Assembly (NCBI GenBank): GCA_003640335.1
Contig: RBKG01000158.1
Coordinates: 1-8,853, forward strand
Source of the DNA: Porphyromonas sp.
Lineage (GTDB): Bacteria > Bacteroidota > Bacteroidia > Bacteroidales > Porphyromonadaceae
Reading direction: 5' to 3'
Length of the DNA: 8,853 bases
This document shows, one piece after another, positions 1 through 6,538 of this stretch (position 1 is its first letter; every line of letters starts with the position of its first letter). A program made the position numbers and the translations under genes. The notes beneath the pieces are model-generated. The model made no database searches. It was not told the origin of the DNA and saw only the letters and a list, made by a program, of their open reading frames with translations.

Positions 1-26
1 ACGTACTAACTGATACTATCTTTTTG

Positions 27-34
27 TACCTTTG
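27..34 (+). promoter_or_regulatory. Bacteroidota-type -7 promoter box (TACCTTTG) before pyrH
   Basis: TACCTTTG matches the TAnnTTTG consensus used by the primary sigma factor of Bacteroidota. It lies 23 bases before the pyrH start codon, which predicts a very short leader. A matching -33 TTTG box is not visible in the few bases available upstream, so the upstream half is missing, weak or outside the window. This is the only candidate promoter seen for the pyrH-frr-rsgA-WYL group. Confidence 0.6.
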
Positions 35-57
35 CATAAGTTTTTAATAGAGTTATC

Positions 58-774
58 ATGAAGCGATATAATAGAGTCTTGCTCAAGCTCAGCGGTGAGT
101 CACTCATGGGCGAGCAACAATATGGAATAGACACTAACCGCCTAAATGCCTACGCCGAAGATATTAAGCGTGCTGTAGAGCTAGGTATTCAAGTAGCTAT
201 TGTCATTGGAGGAGGTAATATATTCCGTGGATTATCTGGCGCAACCAAAGGTTTTGACCGCGTTAAGGGAGACCAAATGGGTATGCTTGCCACTGTAATC
301 AACAGCCTCGGTTTATCTTCGGCTCTCTCTGCCGTGGGTGTACGCAATAGAGTCCTAACGGCTGTGCGCATGGAACCCATCGGAGAGTTTTATACTAAGT
401 GGAAGGCTCTAGAGCATCTACACGATGGCGAAGTAGTTATCCTATCTGCAGGCACAGGAAATCCGTTCTTTACAACAGATACTGGTTCTTCTCTCAGAGG
501 TATCGAACTCGAATGCGATGTAATGCTTAAGGGTACTCGTGTAGATGGTATCTATACGGCCGACCCAGAGAAGGACCCTACGGCTACTAAGTTTGACCGC
601 ATCAGCTATCAAGAGATTTACTCTCGTGGGCTTAAGGTTATGGACCTTACCGCTACTACCATGTGTATGGAGAATAATCTACCGATAGTCGTCTTTGATA
701 TGGACACAGCTGGCAATCTCCTTAAAGTGCTAGAGGGTGAAAACATTGGCACATACGTAAGTAATGAAAATTGA
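58..774 (+). CDS. pyrH: UMP kinase (uridylate kinase)
   Basis: Cytosolic hexameric enzyme of the amino-acid-kinase fold that phosphorylates UMP to UDP with ATP in pyrimidine nucleotide synthesis. It is essential in most bacteria and is classically inhibited by UTP and activated by GTP. The 238-residue protein has the usual length and is collinear with the family. It shows the N-terminal KLSGE motif (10-14), the glycine-rich GGGN loop followed by FRG (51-58), the GTGNPFFTTD nucleotide-binding segment (132-141), and a KGTRVDGIYTADP stretch (158-170) typical of the family. The ATG is close behind a -7 promoter box and the N-terminus starts exactly where PyrH proteins do. frr follows 31 bases later, the common bacterial pyrH-frr pairing, so the two are probably co-transcribed. 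Nothing looks damaged. Confidence 0.97.
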   Translation: MKRYNRVLLKLSGESLMGEQQYGIDTNRLNAYAEDIKRAVELGIQVAIVIGGGNIFRGLSGATKGFDRVKGDQMGMLATVINSLGLSSALSAVGVRNRVLTAVRMEPIGEFYTKWKALEHLHDGEVVILSAGTGNPFFTTDTGSSLRGIELECDVMLKGTRVDGIYTADPEKDPTATKFDRISYQEIYSRGLKVMDLTATTMCMENNLPIVVFDMDTAGNLLKVLEGENIGTYVSNEN

Positions 775-805
775 TTTAATCTAAAGAAATCCAACTTAAT
801 AGAAT

Positions 806-1369
806 ATGAGCGAACTAAAGAGCATTATTGAGCAGGCAGGCATAAGCATGAATAAGGCTGTCGAGCATCTAGACGAACAACTAGGACGAGTACGTGCAGG
901 TAAGGCTAGCACCAAGCTCCTCGATGGCATTATGGTTGAGTATTATGGAAGCCTTGTTCCCCTTAATCAGGTAGGTACTGTCAATACTCCAGATGCTAAA
1001 AGCATCGTTATCACTCCTTGGGAGAAGAGTCTAATCACAGAGATTGAGCGTGCTATCATTAACTCTCCTCTCGGTATTACTCCTGAAAATAATGGTGAAC
1101 TTATTCGCCTTGGTATCCCCCCTCTTACCGAAGAGCGTCGCCGCGAACTAGTTAAGCAAGTTAAGGCAGATGCAGAGGAAGCTAAAATCCGTATCCGCAA
1201 TGTACGCCGTGATACTAATGATACTATTAAGAAGTCTATTAAGACAGACAATACTCCTGAAGATGTAGCCAAGGACGCTGAAGCAGACGTTCAGAAGCTA
1301 CACGACAAATATATCAAGCGAGTAGATGAAGTATTCGCTGAAAAGGAACGTGAAATCATGACTGTCTGA
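806..1369 (+). CDS. frr: Ribosome recycling factor (RRF)
   Basis: RRF acts with EF-G to split the post-termination ribosome into subunits and free mRNA and tRNA. The 187 residues match the usual length of about 185. Both domains are visible: a three-helix bundle formed from the N-terminus (about 1-30) and the C-terminal half (about 105-187), with a beta-rich domain II between. Family landmarks are the GRVRAGKAS segment (27-35), [17 protein letters not shown] (40-56), a PPLTEERR stretch (105-112) and the RNVRRD motif (131-136), which contains the conserved arginine that contacts the ribosome. It sits between pyrH and rsgA on the same strand. The TGA stop is in the same frame as the following rsgA TTG start, with only two codons between. 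Confidence 0.97.
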   Translation: MSELKSIIEQAGISMNKAVEHLDEQLGRVRAGKASTKLLDGIMVEYYGSLVPLNQVGTVNTPDAKSIVITPWEKSLITEIERAIINSPLGITPENNGELIRLGIPPLTEERRRELVKQVKADAEEAKIRIRNVRRDTNDTIKKSIKTDNTPEDVAKDAEADVQKLHDKYIKRVDEVFAEKEREIMTV

Positions 1370-1375
1370 TTTCCC

Positions 1376-2338
1376 TTGGCTGATATCGAACTTATAGAAG
1401 GACTGGTAGTGCGCTGTACGGGCAGCCACTACCTTGTCTTATGTCAAGATGGTGTTGAGCGTGCATGCCTAGCTAAAGGTAATATGCGCTTAAGGGGAAT
1501 ACGCTCCACCAGCCCTATTGTCGTAGGAGACCACGTCGAGGTTAAGCTCACACCCGAAGGCGGTGGAGAAGCTCACTATATTAAAGAAATTCTTGAGCGA
1601 CGCAATTATATCGTGCGTAGAGCGGCAAACCTCTCCAAACAATCACATATCCTAGCAGCGAATATAGATGTATCTTTTCTCGTCTGTACGCTCTATGCTC
1701 CCGAAACCAGCACAACATTCATTGACCGTTTTTTAGCTAATGCCGAAGCCTATCGCGTACCGACAGAGTTAGTTTTTAATAAGATTGATACGCTTACGGA
1801 AGATGGCATTGAAGCCTTAGAAGAGATTATCAGCATTTACGAAAGTATCGGCTATATCTGTCATCGTGTGTCAGCGAAGAGCGGTCTAGGCATTGACAGT
1901 ATCAAAGAAAACATGAAGGGTAAGATTAGCTTGTTCTCGGGACACTCGGGAGTAGGCAAATCTACACTTATCAATACGCTCATTCCCGGGGCTGACCTTA
2001 AGACTGCGATGATTTCCTCAGCACATTTACAGGGTATGCACACGACTACTTTCTCTCAAATGGTAGCCCTACCCGATTGTGATGGTTATTTGATTGATAC
2101 TCCGGGAATAAAAGGATTTGGTCTTATTGAGATGCAAGCAGATGAAGTAAGTCATTACTTCCGTGAGATATTCTCAGAGAGTGAGCATTGTCGTTTCAAC
2201 AATTGTAGCCATACCCACGAACCAGGCTGTGCTGTGCTTACAGCCATTGAAGAGGGGCGCATACATCCTAGTCGCTATCATAGTTATCTCGGCATACTCG
2301 AAGACGATCAAGATAATAAGTATCGCCCCGAGTACTAA
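1376..2338 (+). CDS. rsgA: Ribosome small-subunit biogenesis GTPase RsgA (YjeQ)
   Basis: Circularly permuted GTPase that checks late maturation of the 30S subunit. The domain order is characteristic: N-terminal OB fold (about 7-70), then a G domain in permuted order with NKID (135-138, G4), the P-loop GHSGVGKST (189-197, G1), a GMHTTT segment around switch I (220-225) and DTPG (241-244, G3), and finally a zinc-binding C-terminus with C272, C277, H279 and C285 in the expected C-x4-C-x-H-x5-C spacing. The length of 320 is normal. No ATG fits: the first methionine codon is at residue 37, inside the OB fold, so the TTG at 1376 is chosen. It lies 6 bases after the frr stop, which suggests translational coupling. 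The WYL gene follows 6 bases after the stop, continuing the operon. Confidence 0.95.
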   Translation: MADIELIEGLVVRCTGSHYLVLCQDGVERACLAKGNMRLRGIRSTSPIVVGDHVEVKLTPEGGGEAHYIKEILERRNYIVRRAANLSKQSHILAANIDVSFLVCTLYAPETSTTFIDRFLANAEAYRVPTELVFNKIDTLTEDGIEALEEIISIYESIGYICHRVSAKSGLGIDSIKENMKGKISLFSGHSGVGKSTLINTLIPGADLKTAMISSAHLQGMHTTTFSQMVALPDCDGYLIDTPGIKGFGLIEMQADEVSHYFREIFSESEHCRFNNCSHTHEPGCAVLTAIEEGRIHPSRYHSYLGILEDDQDNKYRPEY

Positions 2339-2344
2339 GAAACA

Positions 2345-3265
2345 ATGGCATCTAACTTTTATCGTTGCTTATGGCTCATTGAGCAACTTAGCCCTAATAA
2401 AGCAAAAACGTTTCGTGAACTTGATAAGGCATGGCAAAATTCTTGGCTCAATGAATATAAAGAACCCTTATCAAGAAGCAGTTTCAACTATCATAAAGAA
2501 ACTATTGCTAGGGATTTTCTCTTAGATATTGCTTGTGAGAAAGGTACACACCGCTACTACTTCTCTAATCCCCAACTCCTAAATCAGCATCCCATTCTAG
2601 CTCATCTTATACATAATAGTGCATTAGCCAACCTATTGCAAATGTATCAAGGTCTAGAAGATCGCATTATTCTTGAGCCGACCTATTCTGATGAACGCTG
2701 GCTCTCTCTTATAGCAGAGGCTATGCAAAACAATCGCAGAATTGAATTTGTATATCGTTCTTTTCACTCTGGAGGACAATTATCTAAGCGCAAAGCCTCT
2801 CCTTATGGTCTGAGACTCTTCATGAAGAGATGGTACCTCATTGCAGATACAGGTCAAGAATCACCTTATATTTATGCCCTTGATAGGATTAAGGATTTAT
2901 ATTTATCGTCAGAAACATTCAAGATGCCTGAAGATTTCAGCCTAAATGAATACTTTCGCCACTGCTATGGCATAATCCGCTCAAAAGAAAACAGCCCCGA
3001 AGAACTTCTGCTAAAAGTTTATGGTTCTCAGGTACTGTATTTACGCTCTCTTCCTCTCCATAGCTCACAAGAAGAAATTGAAACTCATGAATCTTATAGC
3101 ATCTTTCGCTATTGGCTTGCTCCAAGTTATGATTTAATACTGGCACTGCTATCATTAGGTAATACAAGCGAGGTCATAAACAAAGGAGACATTTTTTATT
3201 GGCTCAAACACGACCTCAAGCATATGCTAAACCGATATGAAAAACAAGACGAATCGATAGATTAA
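2345..3265 (+). CDS. WYL-domain transcriptional regulator
   Basis: Probable DNA-binding regulator that senses a ligand, often nucleic acid or nucleotide, through its WYL domain. The N-terminal third (about 1-75) has the shape of a winged helix-turn-helix, with a likely recognition helix near residues 43-58 (SRSSFNYHKETIARDF) and a wing around 63-74. The WYL domain spans about 117-195 and contains the naming motif W163-Y164-L165 in KRWYLIA, preceded by PYGLRLF and followed by YALDRIKDL. A C-terminal WCX-type extension covers about 220-290. The length of 306 is typical. It starts 6 bases after rsgA, so it is probably transcribed with the housekeeping operon. WYL regulators commonly control phage-defence genes (BrxR, CapW), and a DUF262 cassette lies 1.5 kb downstream, but a regulatory link is only inferred. 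The target operator is not identifiable. Confidence 0.85.
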   Translation: MASNFYRCLWLIEQLSPNKAKTFRELDKAWQNSWLNEYKEPLSRSSFNYHKETIARDFLLDIACEKGTHRYYFSNPQLLNQHPILAHLIHNSALANLLQMYQGLEDRIILEPTYSDERWLSLIAEAMQNNRRIEFVYRSFHSGGQLSKRKASPYGLRLFMKRWYLIADTGQESPYIYALDRIKDLYLSSETFKMPEDFSLNEYFRHCYGIIRSKENSPEELLLKVYGSQVLYLRSLPLHSSQEEIETHESYSIFRYWLAPSYDLILALLSLGNTSEVINKGDIFYWLKHDLKHMLNRYEKQDESID

Positions 3266-3300
3266 ATTATCTGTACTAAAATATTGGACAGCTGCGATGC

Positions 3301-3308
3301 TACCTTTG
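3301..3308 (+). promoter_or_regulatory. Candidate -7 box TACCTTTG upstream of the structured RNA
   Basis: TACCTTTG is an exact TAnnTTTG match and is identical to the pyrH box. It lies 36 bases after the WYL stop codon in non-coding DNA. The nearest TTG-like upstream element (3284-3287) is only 13 bases away, closer than the usual spacing of about 20, so the -33 part is not convincing. It would start transcription near 3315, giving the RNA an AT-rich 5' leader of about 60 bases. Confidence 0.4.
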
Positions 3309-3341
3309 TGGCATAAACGAAGTGCAGTTTGTTCTATTAAA

Positions 3342-3349
3342 TATTTTTG
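3342..3349 (+). promoter_or_regulatory. Alternative -7 box TATTTTTG just before the structured RNA
   Basis: TATTTTTG also fits TAnnTTTG and would place the transcription start near 3356, about 20 bases before the first hairpin. The only upstream TTTG (3328-3331) is 10 bases away, too close to be a normal -33 box. In AT-rich DNA such a match can occur by chance, so this competes with the box at 3301. Confidence 0.25.
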
Positions 3350-3375
3350 GCTAATTTAGCGCAAAATAAATAATA

Positions 3376-3606
3376 GATAGAGGGACTGGCAAGCGAGCCA
3401 CCCTTTACCCATTGCAAGTTGCTTGCAGACAATCACTGAGCTCAGGTTAAATCTGGTAAATTCAACACGAGGGTTCACAGTGGTAAGTCTAGGCAAGTCA
3501 GCTCCCTATATAAGGGCGCAGACTGCCTTCGCTTATCCTGAACCCATGGCTTTACCAGAGCCTAACCGAGCTGGATATGAAGAAGGAGTGCTGTTGCCCT
3601 TATTTT
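3376..3606 (+). ncRNA. Probable structured non-coding RNA, possibly 6S-like
   Basis: The 424 bases between the WYL and repeat-protein genes have no credible CDS, but this part folds strongly and looks more GC-rich than its flanks. Visible pairings: hairpin 3378-3384/3401-3407, continued by TGGC 3387-3390 with GCCA 3397-3400 (loop AAGCGA); hairpin TGCAAG 3413-3418 with CTTGCA 3422-3427; then a long interrupted rod. The rod pairs AGCTC (3439-3443) with GAGCT (3568-3572), GGTTA (3445-3449) with TAACC (3563-3567), a perfect 9-bp stem 3452-3460/3551-3559, GGGTTCA 3471-3477 with 3539-3545, 3482-3487 with 3532-3537, GGCA/AGTC 3492-3499 with 3521-3527 (one bulged A), and CCCT 3504-3507 with AGGG 3513-3516 at the tip. 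A rod with internal loops resembles 6S RNA, including the Bacteroidales-1 type, but I recognise no diagnostic sequence. RNase P, tmRNA and SRP signatures are absent. The strand is inferred from the upstream TAnnTTTG boxes. Ends are approximate; no clear terminator follows. Confidence 0.55.
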
Positions 3607-3689
3607 ATATCCACCTATCCAATATATCCTCAACAGCCATGGTTCTCTGTAACATGTAAAAGGTACAGAACAAATAAAATTTACATATC

Positions 3690-4028
3690 ATGCCTAGAAT
3701 GATTACCTATGGAGGCGAAATGATTCGCATCGGAGAGAGAAATCGTATTGAGTACGCAAAGAATGGAAGCTCTTCTTGGAGCAGTCGCTGTTCCAGTTCT
3801 TCTTATGGCGAATTCAGAGATTTACTCCCTTATGGTTCTGAACTTTTAGCAATCACAAGCAAGGGGATTTATTACTCAAAGAATGCAGGCTCTTCTTGGT
3901 CTAGTCGCTGTACCAGTTCTTCCTACGGAGAGTTCTTAAGTTTCGTGGAGGGAAAAGAGTTATTAGCGGCAACTAGTAAGGGTCTTTATTATTCAAAAAA
4001 TTCGGGTTCTTCTTGGAACAAACGATAA
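3690..4028 (+). CDS. Short serine-rich Asp-box-like repeat protein, function unknown
   Basis: I do not recognise a named family. The 112 residues are almost wholly repeats of about 40 residues. Each unit carries a motif like SKNxGSSW (23-30, 63-70, 102-109), which resembles the Asp-box/BNR pattern S-x-D-x-G-x-x-W of sialidases and other beta-propellers, with Asn replacing Asp. The next part of each unit reads SSRC(S/T)SSSYGEF (31-42, 71-82), then a short strand pair ending in a TSKG turn. Tryptophans 30, 70 and 109 are spaced 40 and 39 apart. Two full units plus a partial third cannot close a propeller alone, so it would have to oligomerise, form an open sheet, or be the remnant of a longer gene. 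No signal peptide or membrane segment is visible. ATG 3690 is the first start after an in-frame TAA at 3675; Met4 and Met11 are alternatives. A terminator follows. Confidence 0.6.
   Translation: MPRMITYGGEMIRIGERNRIEYAKNGSSSWSSRCSSSSYGEFRDLLPYGSELLAITSKGIYYSKNAGSSWSSRCTSSSYGEFLSFVEGKELLAATSKGLYYSKNSGSSWNKR
3759..4016 (+). repeat. Tandem coding repeats of 120 and 117 bases
   Basis: The sequence TCTTCTTGG recurs at 3771, 3891 and 4008, so the units are 120 and 117 bases and stay in frame. The first two units are also close at the DNA level just after this point (AGTCGCTGT, CCAGTTCTTC), which suggests fairly recent duplication and makes copy-number change by slippage or recombination plausible. 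Confidence 0.8.
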
Positions 4029-4046
4029 ACATTATCCTAAACTAGG

Positions 4047-4089
4047 AAAAAGGGGTTGAAGATAAAATAATAGCTTCACCCCCTTTTTT
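4047..4089 (+). terminator. Intrinsic terminator after the repeat protein
   Basis: AAAAAGGGGTTGAAG (4047-4061) pairs with the segment at 4074-4088 over 15 positions with one T-C mismatch, around a 12-base loop. The 3' arm ends in six T (4084-4089), which acts as both stem and U-tract. It sits 18 bases after the repeat-protein stop and 17 bases before the membrane-protein start. It should separate the upstream transcript from the DUF262 cassette unless it is read through. Confidence 0.85.
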
Positions 4090-4106
4090 CTCCGAAACGA
4101 CATGAC

Positions 4107-4709
4107 ATGAACAAAACATCTACTTGGCAATATTGGGTTCTTCTCTTTGCTATTCTCGTATTAGCGGCATCTATACTCTTCCAGATTTTTGACCTTGATA
4201 CTTTGTTCAATAGACTATATGGTTCTTTGATTGGAGTTGTCTTGACAGCTATTGTAACAGTTTTCCTTTTGCAAGGACAAACTCAGAGTCAAGAAAAGCG
4301 AGAAAAAAGCATTAAAATCTTTGAGAAGAAACAAGCTATCTATCATGATTTTTTAGTTCATCTAAATAGCATTTTGCAAGATGGTAAACTAACTATTCCT
4401 GAGAGAGGAAGTGTTGAGAGAAATGAGTACATTGATCTCATCTTTCAGATTAGCTACCTTAAGCTACATGCTACAGAGGAAAATACCCTAGGTATTATTT
4501 CTCAAATAGAGAAAATACTGGATTTGCTCAGTATGGAATCTACCTACAATAAAGATATGGATAGGAGCTTTTATCTACGCCTGACCGAAGAGCTTTTACA
4601 GCTTATGCACATCATGCGTAAAGACCTCTATGGAGATAATACAACAGAGAATTCTATATCTGTAAATGAGATTGCACAAAATCTCACTAAATATGCCCTA
4701 AAAAAATAG
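4107..4709 (+). CDS. Two-helix membrane protein of the DUF262 cassette, function unknown
   Basis: A 200-residue protein with two hydrophobic helices near the N-terminus (about 9-28 and 38-56), a short loop between them, and a basic, charged segment right after (QSQEKREKSIKIFEKK, 60-75). Topology is probably N-in/C-in, leaving about 140 residues in the cytoplasm, predicted mainly helical with possible coiled-coil character (about 62-90 and 130-170). The second helix running into a polar, charged FEKK stretch recalls small membrane proteins that I believe are common in Bacteroidota accessory regions, but I cannot name a domain and see no catalytic motif. It starts 17 bases after a terminator and 42 bases before the first DUF262 gene on the same strand, so it is probably the first gene of that unit. 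No promoter box was found in front of it. A role as membrane anchor or effector for the nucleases is inference. Confidence 0.75.
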   Translation: MNKTSTWQYWVLLFAILVLAASILFQIFDLDTLFNRLYGSLIGVVLTAIVTVFLLQGQTQSQEKREKSIKIFEKKQAIYHDFLVHLNSILQDGKLTIPERGSVERNEYIDLIFQISYLKLHATEENTLGIISQIEKILDLLSMESTYNKDMDRSFYLRLTEELLQLMHIMRKDLYGDNTTENSISVNEIAQNLTKYALKK

Positions 4710-4751
4710 AATGATACTTATAGCATACTAAAACAATTAGATTTATACCTT

Positions 4752-6533
4752 ATGCAACTATATCCTATCTCTGCTCTTGCAGACCATACCTTTTTTATTC
4801 CCAACTACCAACGAGGTTATCGTTGGGGGAAACAAGAAGTAATTAAACTCCTTGATGATATTTGGAAATTTGGGCAAAGTGGGCAAAATGAAAATAATTT
4901 CTATTGCCTCCAACCACTTGTTTTACTCCCTAACAATGCGGAAAATGGTCTTTATGAAGTACTCGATGGTCAGCAACGTTTAACAACAATCACACTGATT
5001 ATTCACTACTTCAATGAGTTCTTCCGAGGAAGAAACAAATACTCAACGATTACTCTGACCTACCAAACTCGCCCAGAAATCACTACTGCTTTAACATCGA
5101 TTTCTCTAGATGAGAGAGATAAGGTTATTATACCTACTGAATTAGAACGTAGCATTGACTTTTGGCATATCGCTCGTGCCTATGAAGCAATTCATTATTG
5201 GTTCACAGAAAAAAACAAAGGAGTTGATGATGATGATTTCCAAAGGATATTCTTAAACCAAGTAAAAGTTATTTGGTATGAGGTAGATGCACAAGAAGAC
5301 CCTATAAAGGTTTTTGAACGTAATAATATAGGAAAGATTCCACTAGCTGATGTAGAACTCATAAAAGCGATGCTACTCAACAGAGCTAACTTCGAGCAAA
5401 ATCCACTACGTGAACAAATAGAATTATCTAGAACATGGGATCATATAGAACAGACGCTTCGTAAATCTGACTTTTGGAGCTTTGCATTCGGTCAAGAACA
5501 GCAACCGGAGGTGCGTATACAGAAACTCTTTAGTATGGTTATTAATCTCTTTAAATCAGACCAATCATTAGCTAATGAGCTAAATGGCAAAAGATTATTT
5601 GACTGTATTGAATATCTCATTGAGCATAAGCACACTAACCTCAATTATTTTGGGAAACGAGAACTCGATATCTTCATTACCATCCAAACTTGGTATGAAA
5701 ATCATACCCTCTACCACTATATTGGGTTCCTTACAAGCCAAGGAGTTAGCACCGAGAAGCTTTATTCCATAAGCACTAACCTTGGCTTTCATGCAAGTAT
5801 AGATCAATTGGTTAGTGAACTAAAAGCAGAAATCAAAAAACTCCCCGTCTTTTCGTACTTAGCCTATAGCAGAGATAACGGATTCTTCCTTAAGGATACT
5901 CCGAAGGAAGATAGGAAGAACTTGTACAATAAAATTAACGTACGAGCTCTTTTACTGCTCCATAACATCCAGCTCTGCCTACGCCCCAATAGTTACGAAC
6001 GTTTCCCATTCGACGAATTCAATGCAACTGGAAAACGACAATCTGGTTGGGATATTGAACATATAGATTCACAGACAGAGAAAACCATCAAAGGTATCAA
6101 TGCCCAACTCGAATGGTTCGAACGCATCCCCCATTCAATCAAACAAGAGTGGGATGAAACTCTTAGGCTTAAGGTTGAAAGCTATATCAATCGAAGTGAG
6201 TCTGATGACGAACTTTTCCAAGCGATAAGGGAAGAGATTAGTTCCGTTGAGGGAGAAACAGGAGACGAGTTCAGCCAATCTCTAGGTAACCTCGTTCTAT
6301 TAGATGCCTCTATCAACAGAAGTTATGGCAATGACCTATTTATACAGAAACGAAACACAATTAGGAAATATGATGCACAAGGACGCTTCATTCCTCAAGG
6401 TACAAGGATTGCTTTCATGAAATATTTTCCAAATGCTGAAGCTCGTCTAGATAAATGGAGCAAGCAGGATAAACATGCTCATGAAGACTATATCTACCAA
6501 TCTATCAAGGAATTTGTCCACTCTAATAACTAG
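4752..6533 (+). CDS. GmrSD-like DUF262 + DUF1524 (HNH) nuclease, probable type IV restriction protein
   Basis: Probable modification-dependent restriction protein. The N-terminal DUF262 (GmrS-like, ParB-type fold) domain covers about 1-215. It has the IPNYQRGYRW segment (16-25), the hallmark DGQQR (72-76) used for nucleotide hydrolysis in this family, and the second conserved block FERNNIGKIPLADVELIKAMLL (188-209). A helical middle (about 215-400) leads to a C-terminal DUF1524 (GmrD-like) HNH nuclease: DIEHI (434-438, catalytic-histidine candidate H437), LGNLVLLD (511-518), N522 in INRSYGN, K533, and FIPQGTRIAFMKYF (546-559). All key motifs appear intact and 593 residues is a normal length for the fused form. 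Known relatives cut phage DNA with modified cytosines or other base modifications (GmrSD, BrxU, SspE-type). The next gene, also DUF262, starts 5 bases after the stop. The substrate modification is unknown. Confidence 0.88.
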   Translation: MQLYPISALADHTFFIPNYQRGYRWGKQEVIKLLDDIWKFGQSGQNENNFYCLQPLVLLPNNAENGLYEVLDGQQRLTTITLIIHYFNEFFRGRNKYSTITLTYQTRPEITTALTSISLDERDKVIIPTELERSIDFWHIARAYEAIHYWFTEKNKGVDDDDFQRIFLNQVKVIWYEVDAQEDPIKVFERNNIGKIPLADVELIKAMLLNRANFEQNPLREQIELSRTWDHIEQTLRKSDFWSFAFGQEQQPEVRIQKLFSMVINLFKSDQSLANELNGKRLFDCIEYLIEHKHTNLNYFGKRELDIFITIQTWYENHTLYHYIGFLTSQGVSTEKLYSISTNLGFHASIDQLVSELKAEIKKLPVFSYLAYSRDNGFFLKDTPKEDRKNLYNKINVRALLLLHNIQLCLRPNSYERFPFDEFNATGKRQSGWDIEHIDSQTEKTIKGINAQLEWFERIPHSIKQEWDETLRLKVESYINRSESDDELFQAIREEISSVEGETGDEFSQSLGNLVLLDASINRSYGNDLFIQKRNTIRKYDAQGRFIPQGTRIAFMKYFPNAEARLDKWSKQDKHAHEDYIYQSIKEFVHSNN

Positions 6534-6538
6534 AAACT

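Noticed and set aside
967..1272. 101-codon minus-strand open frame inside frr
   Set aside because: It is opposite a fully conserved gene and has a Ser/Arg/Leu-rich composition typical of antisense shadow frames.
2163..2525. 120-codon plus-strand frame overlapping rsgA and the WYL gene
   Set aside because: It runs out of frame across two well-supported genes and has no recognisable domain.
3376..3606. RNase P RNA, tmRNA or SRP RNA
   Set aside because: The conserved RNase P P4 sequence (GAGGAAAGTCC-like), a tmRNA tRNA-like end with tag frame, and the SRP GGAAG/AGCA apical motif were looked for and not found.
3423..3659. 78-codon plus-strand open frame in the intergenic region
   Set aside because: It lies across the stems of the predicted RNA, its translation shows no domain-like pattern, and the base pairing explains the sequence better.
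3610..3670. Terminator hairpin for the RNA (GTTCTCTGTA with TACAGAAC)
   Set aside because: The arms pair only with a two-base bulge and are followed by an A-rich stretch, not a T-tract.
3759..4016. CRISPR array
   Set aside because: The repeats are 117-120 bases long, coding and in frame, without short repeats separated by unique spacers.
5595..5807. 70-codon minus-strand frame inside the first DUF262 gene
   Set aside because: It overlaps a coherent DUF262/DUF1524 reading frame and carries no supporting motif or promoter.
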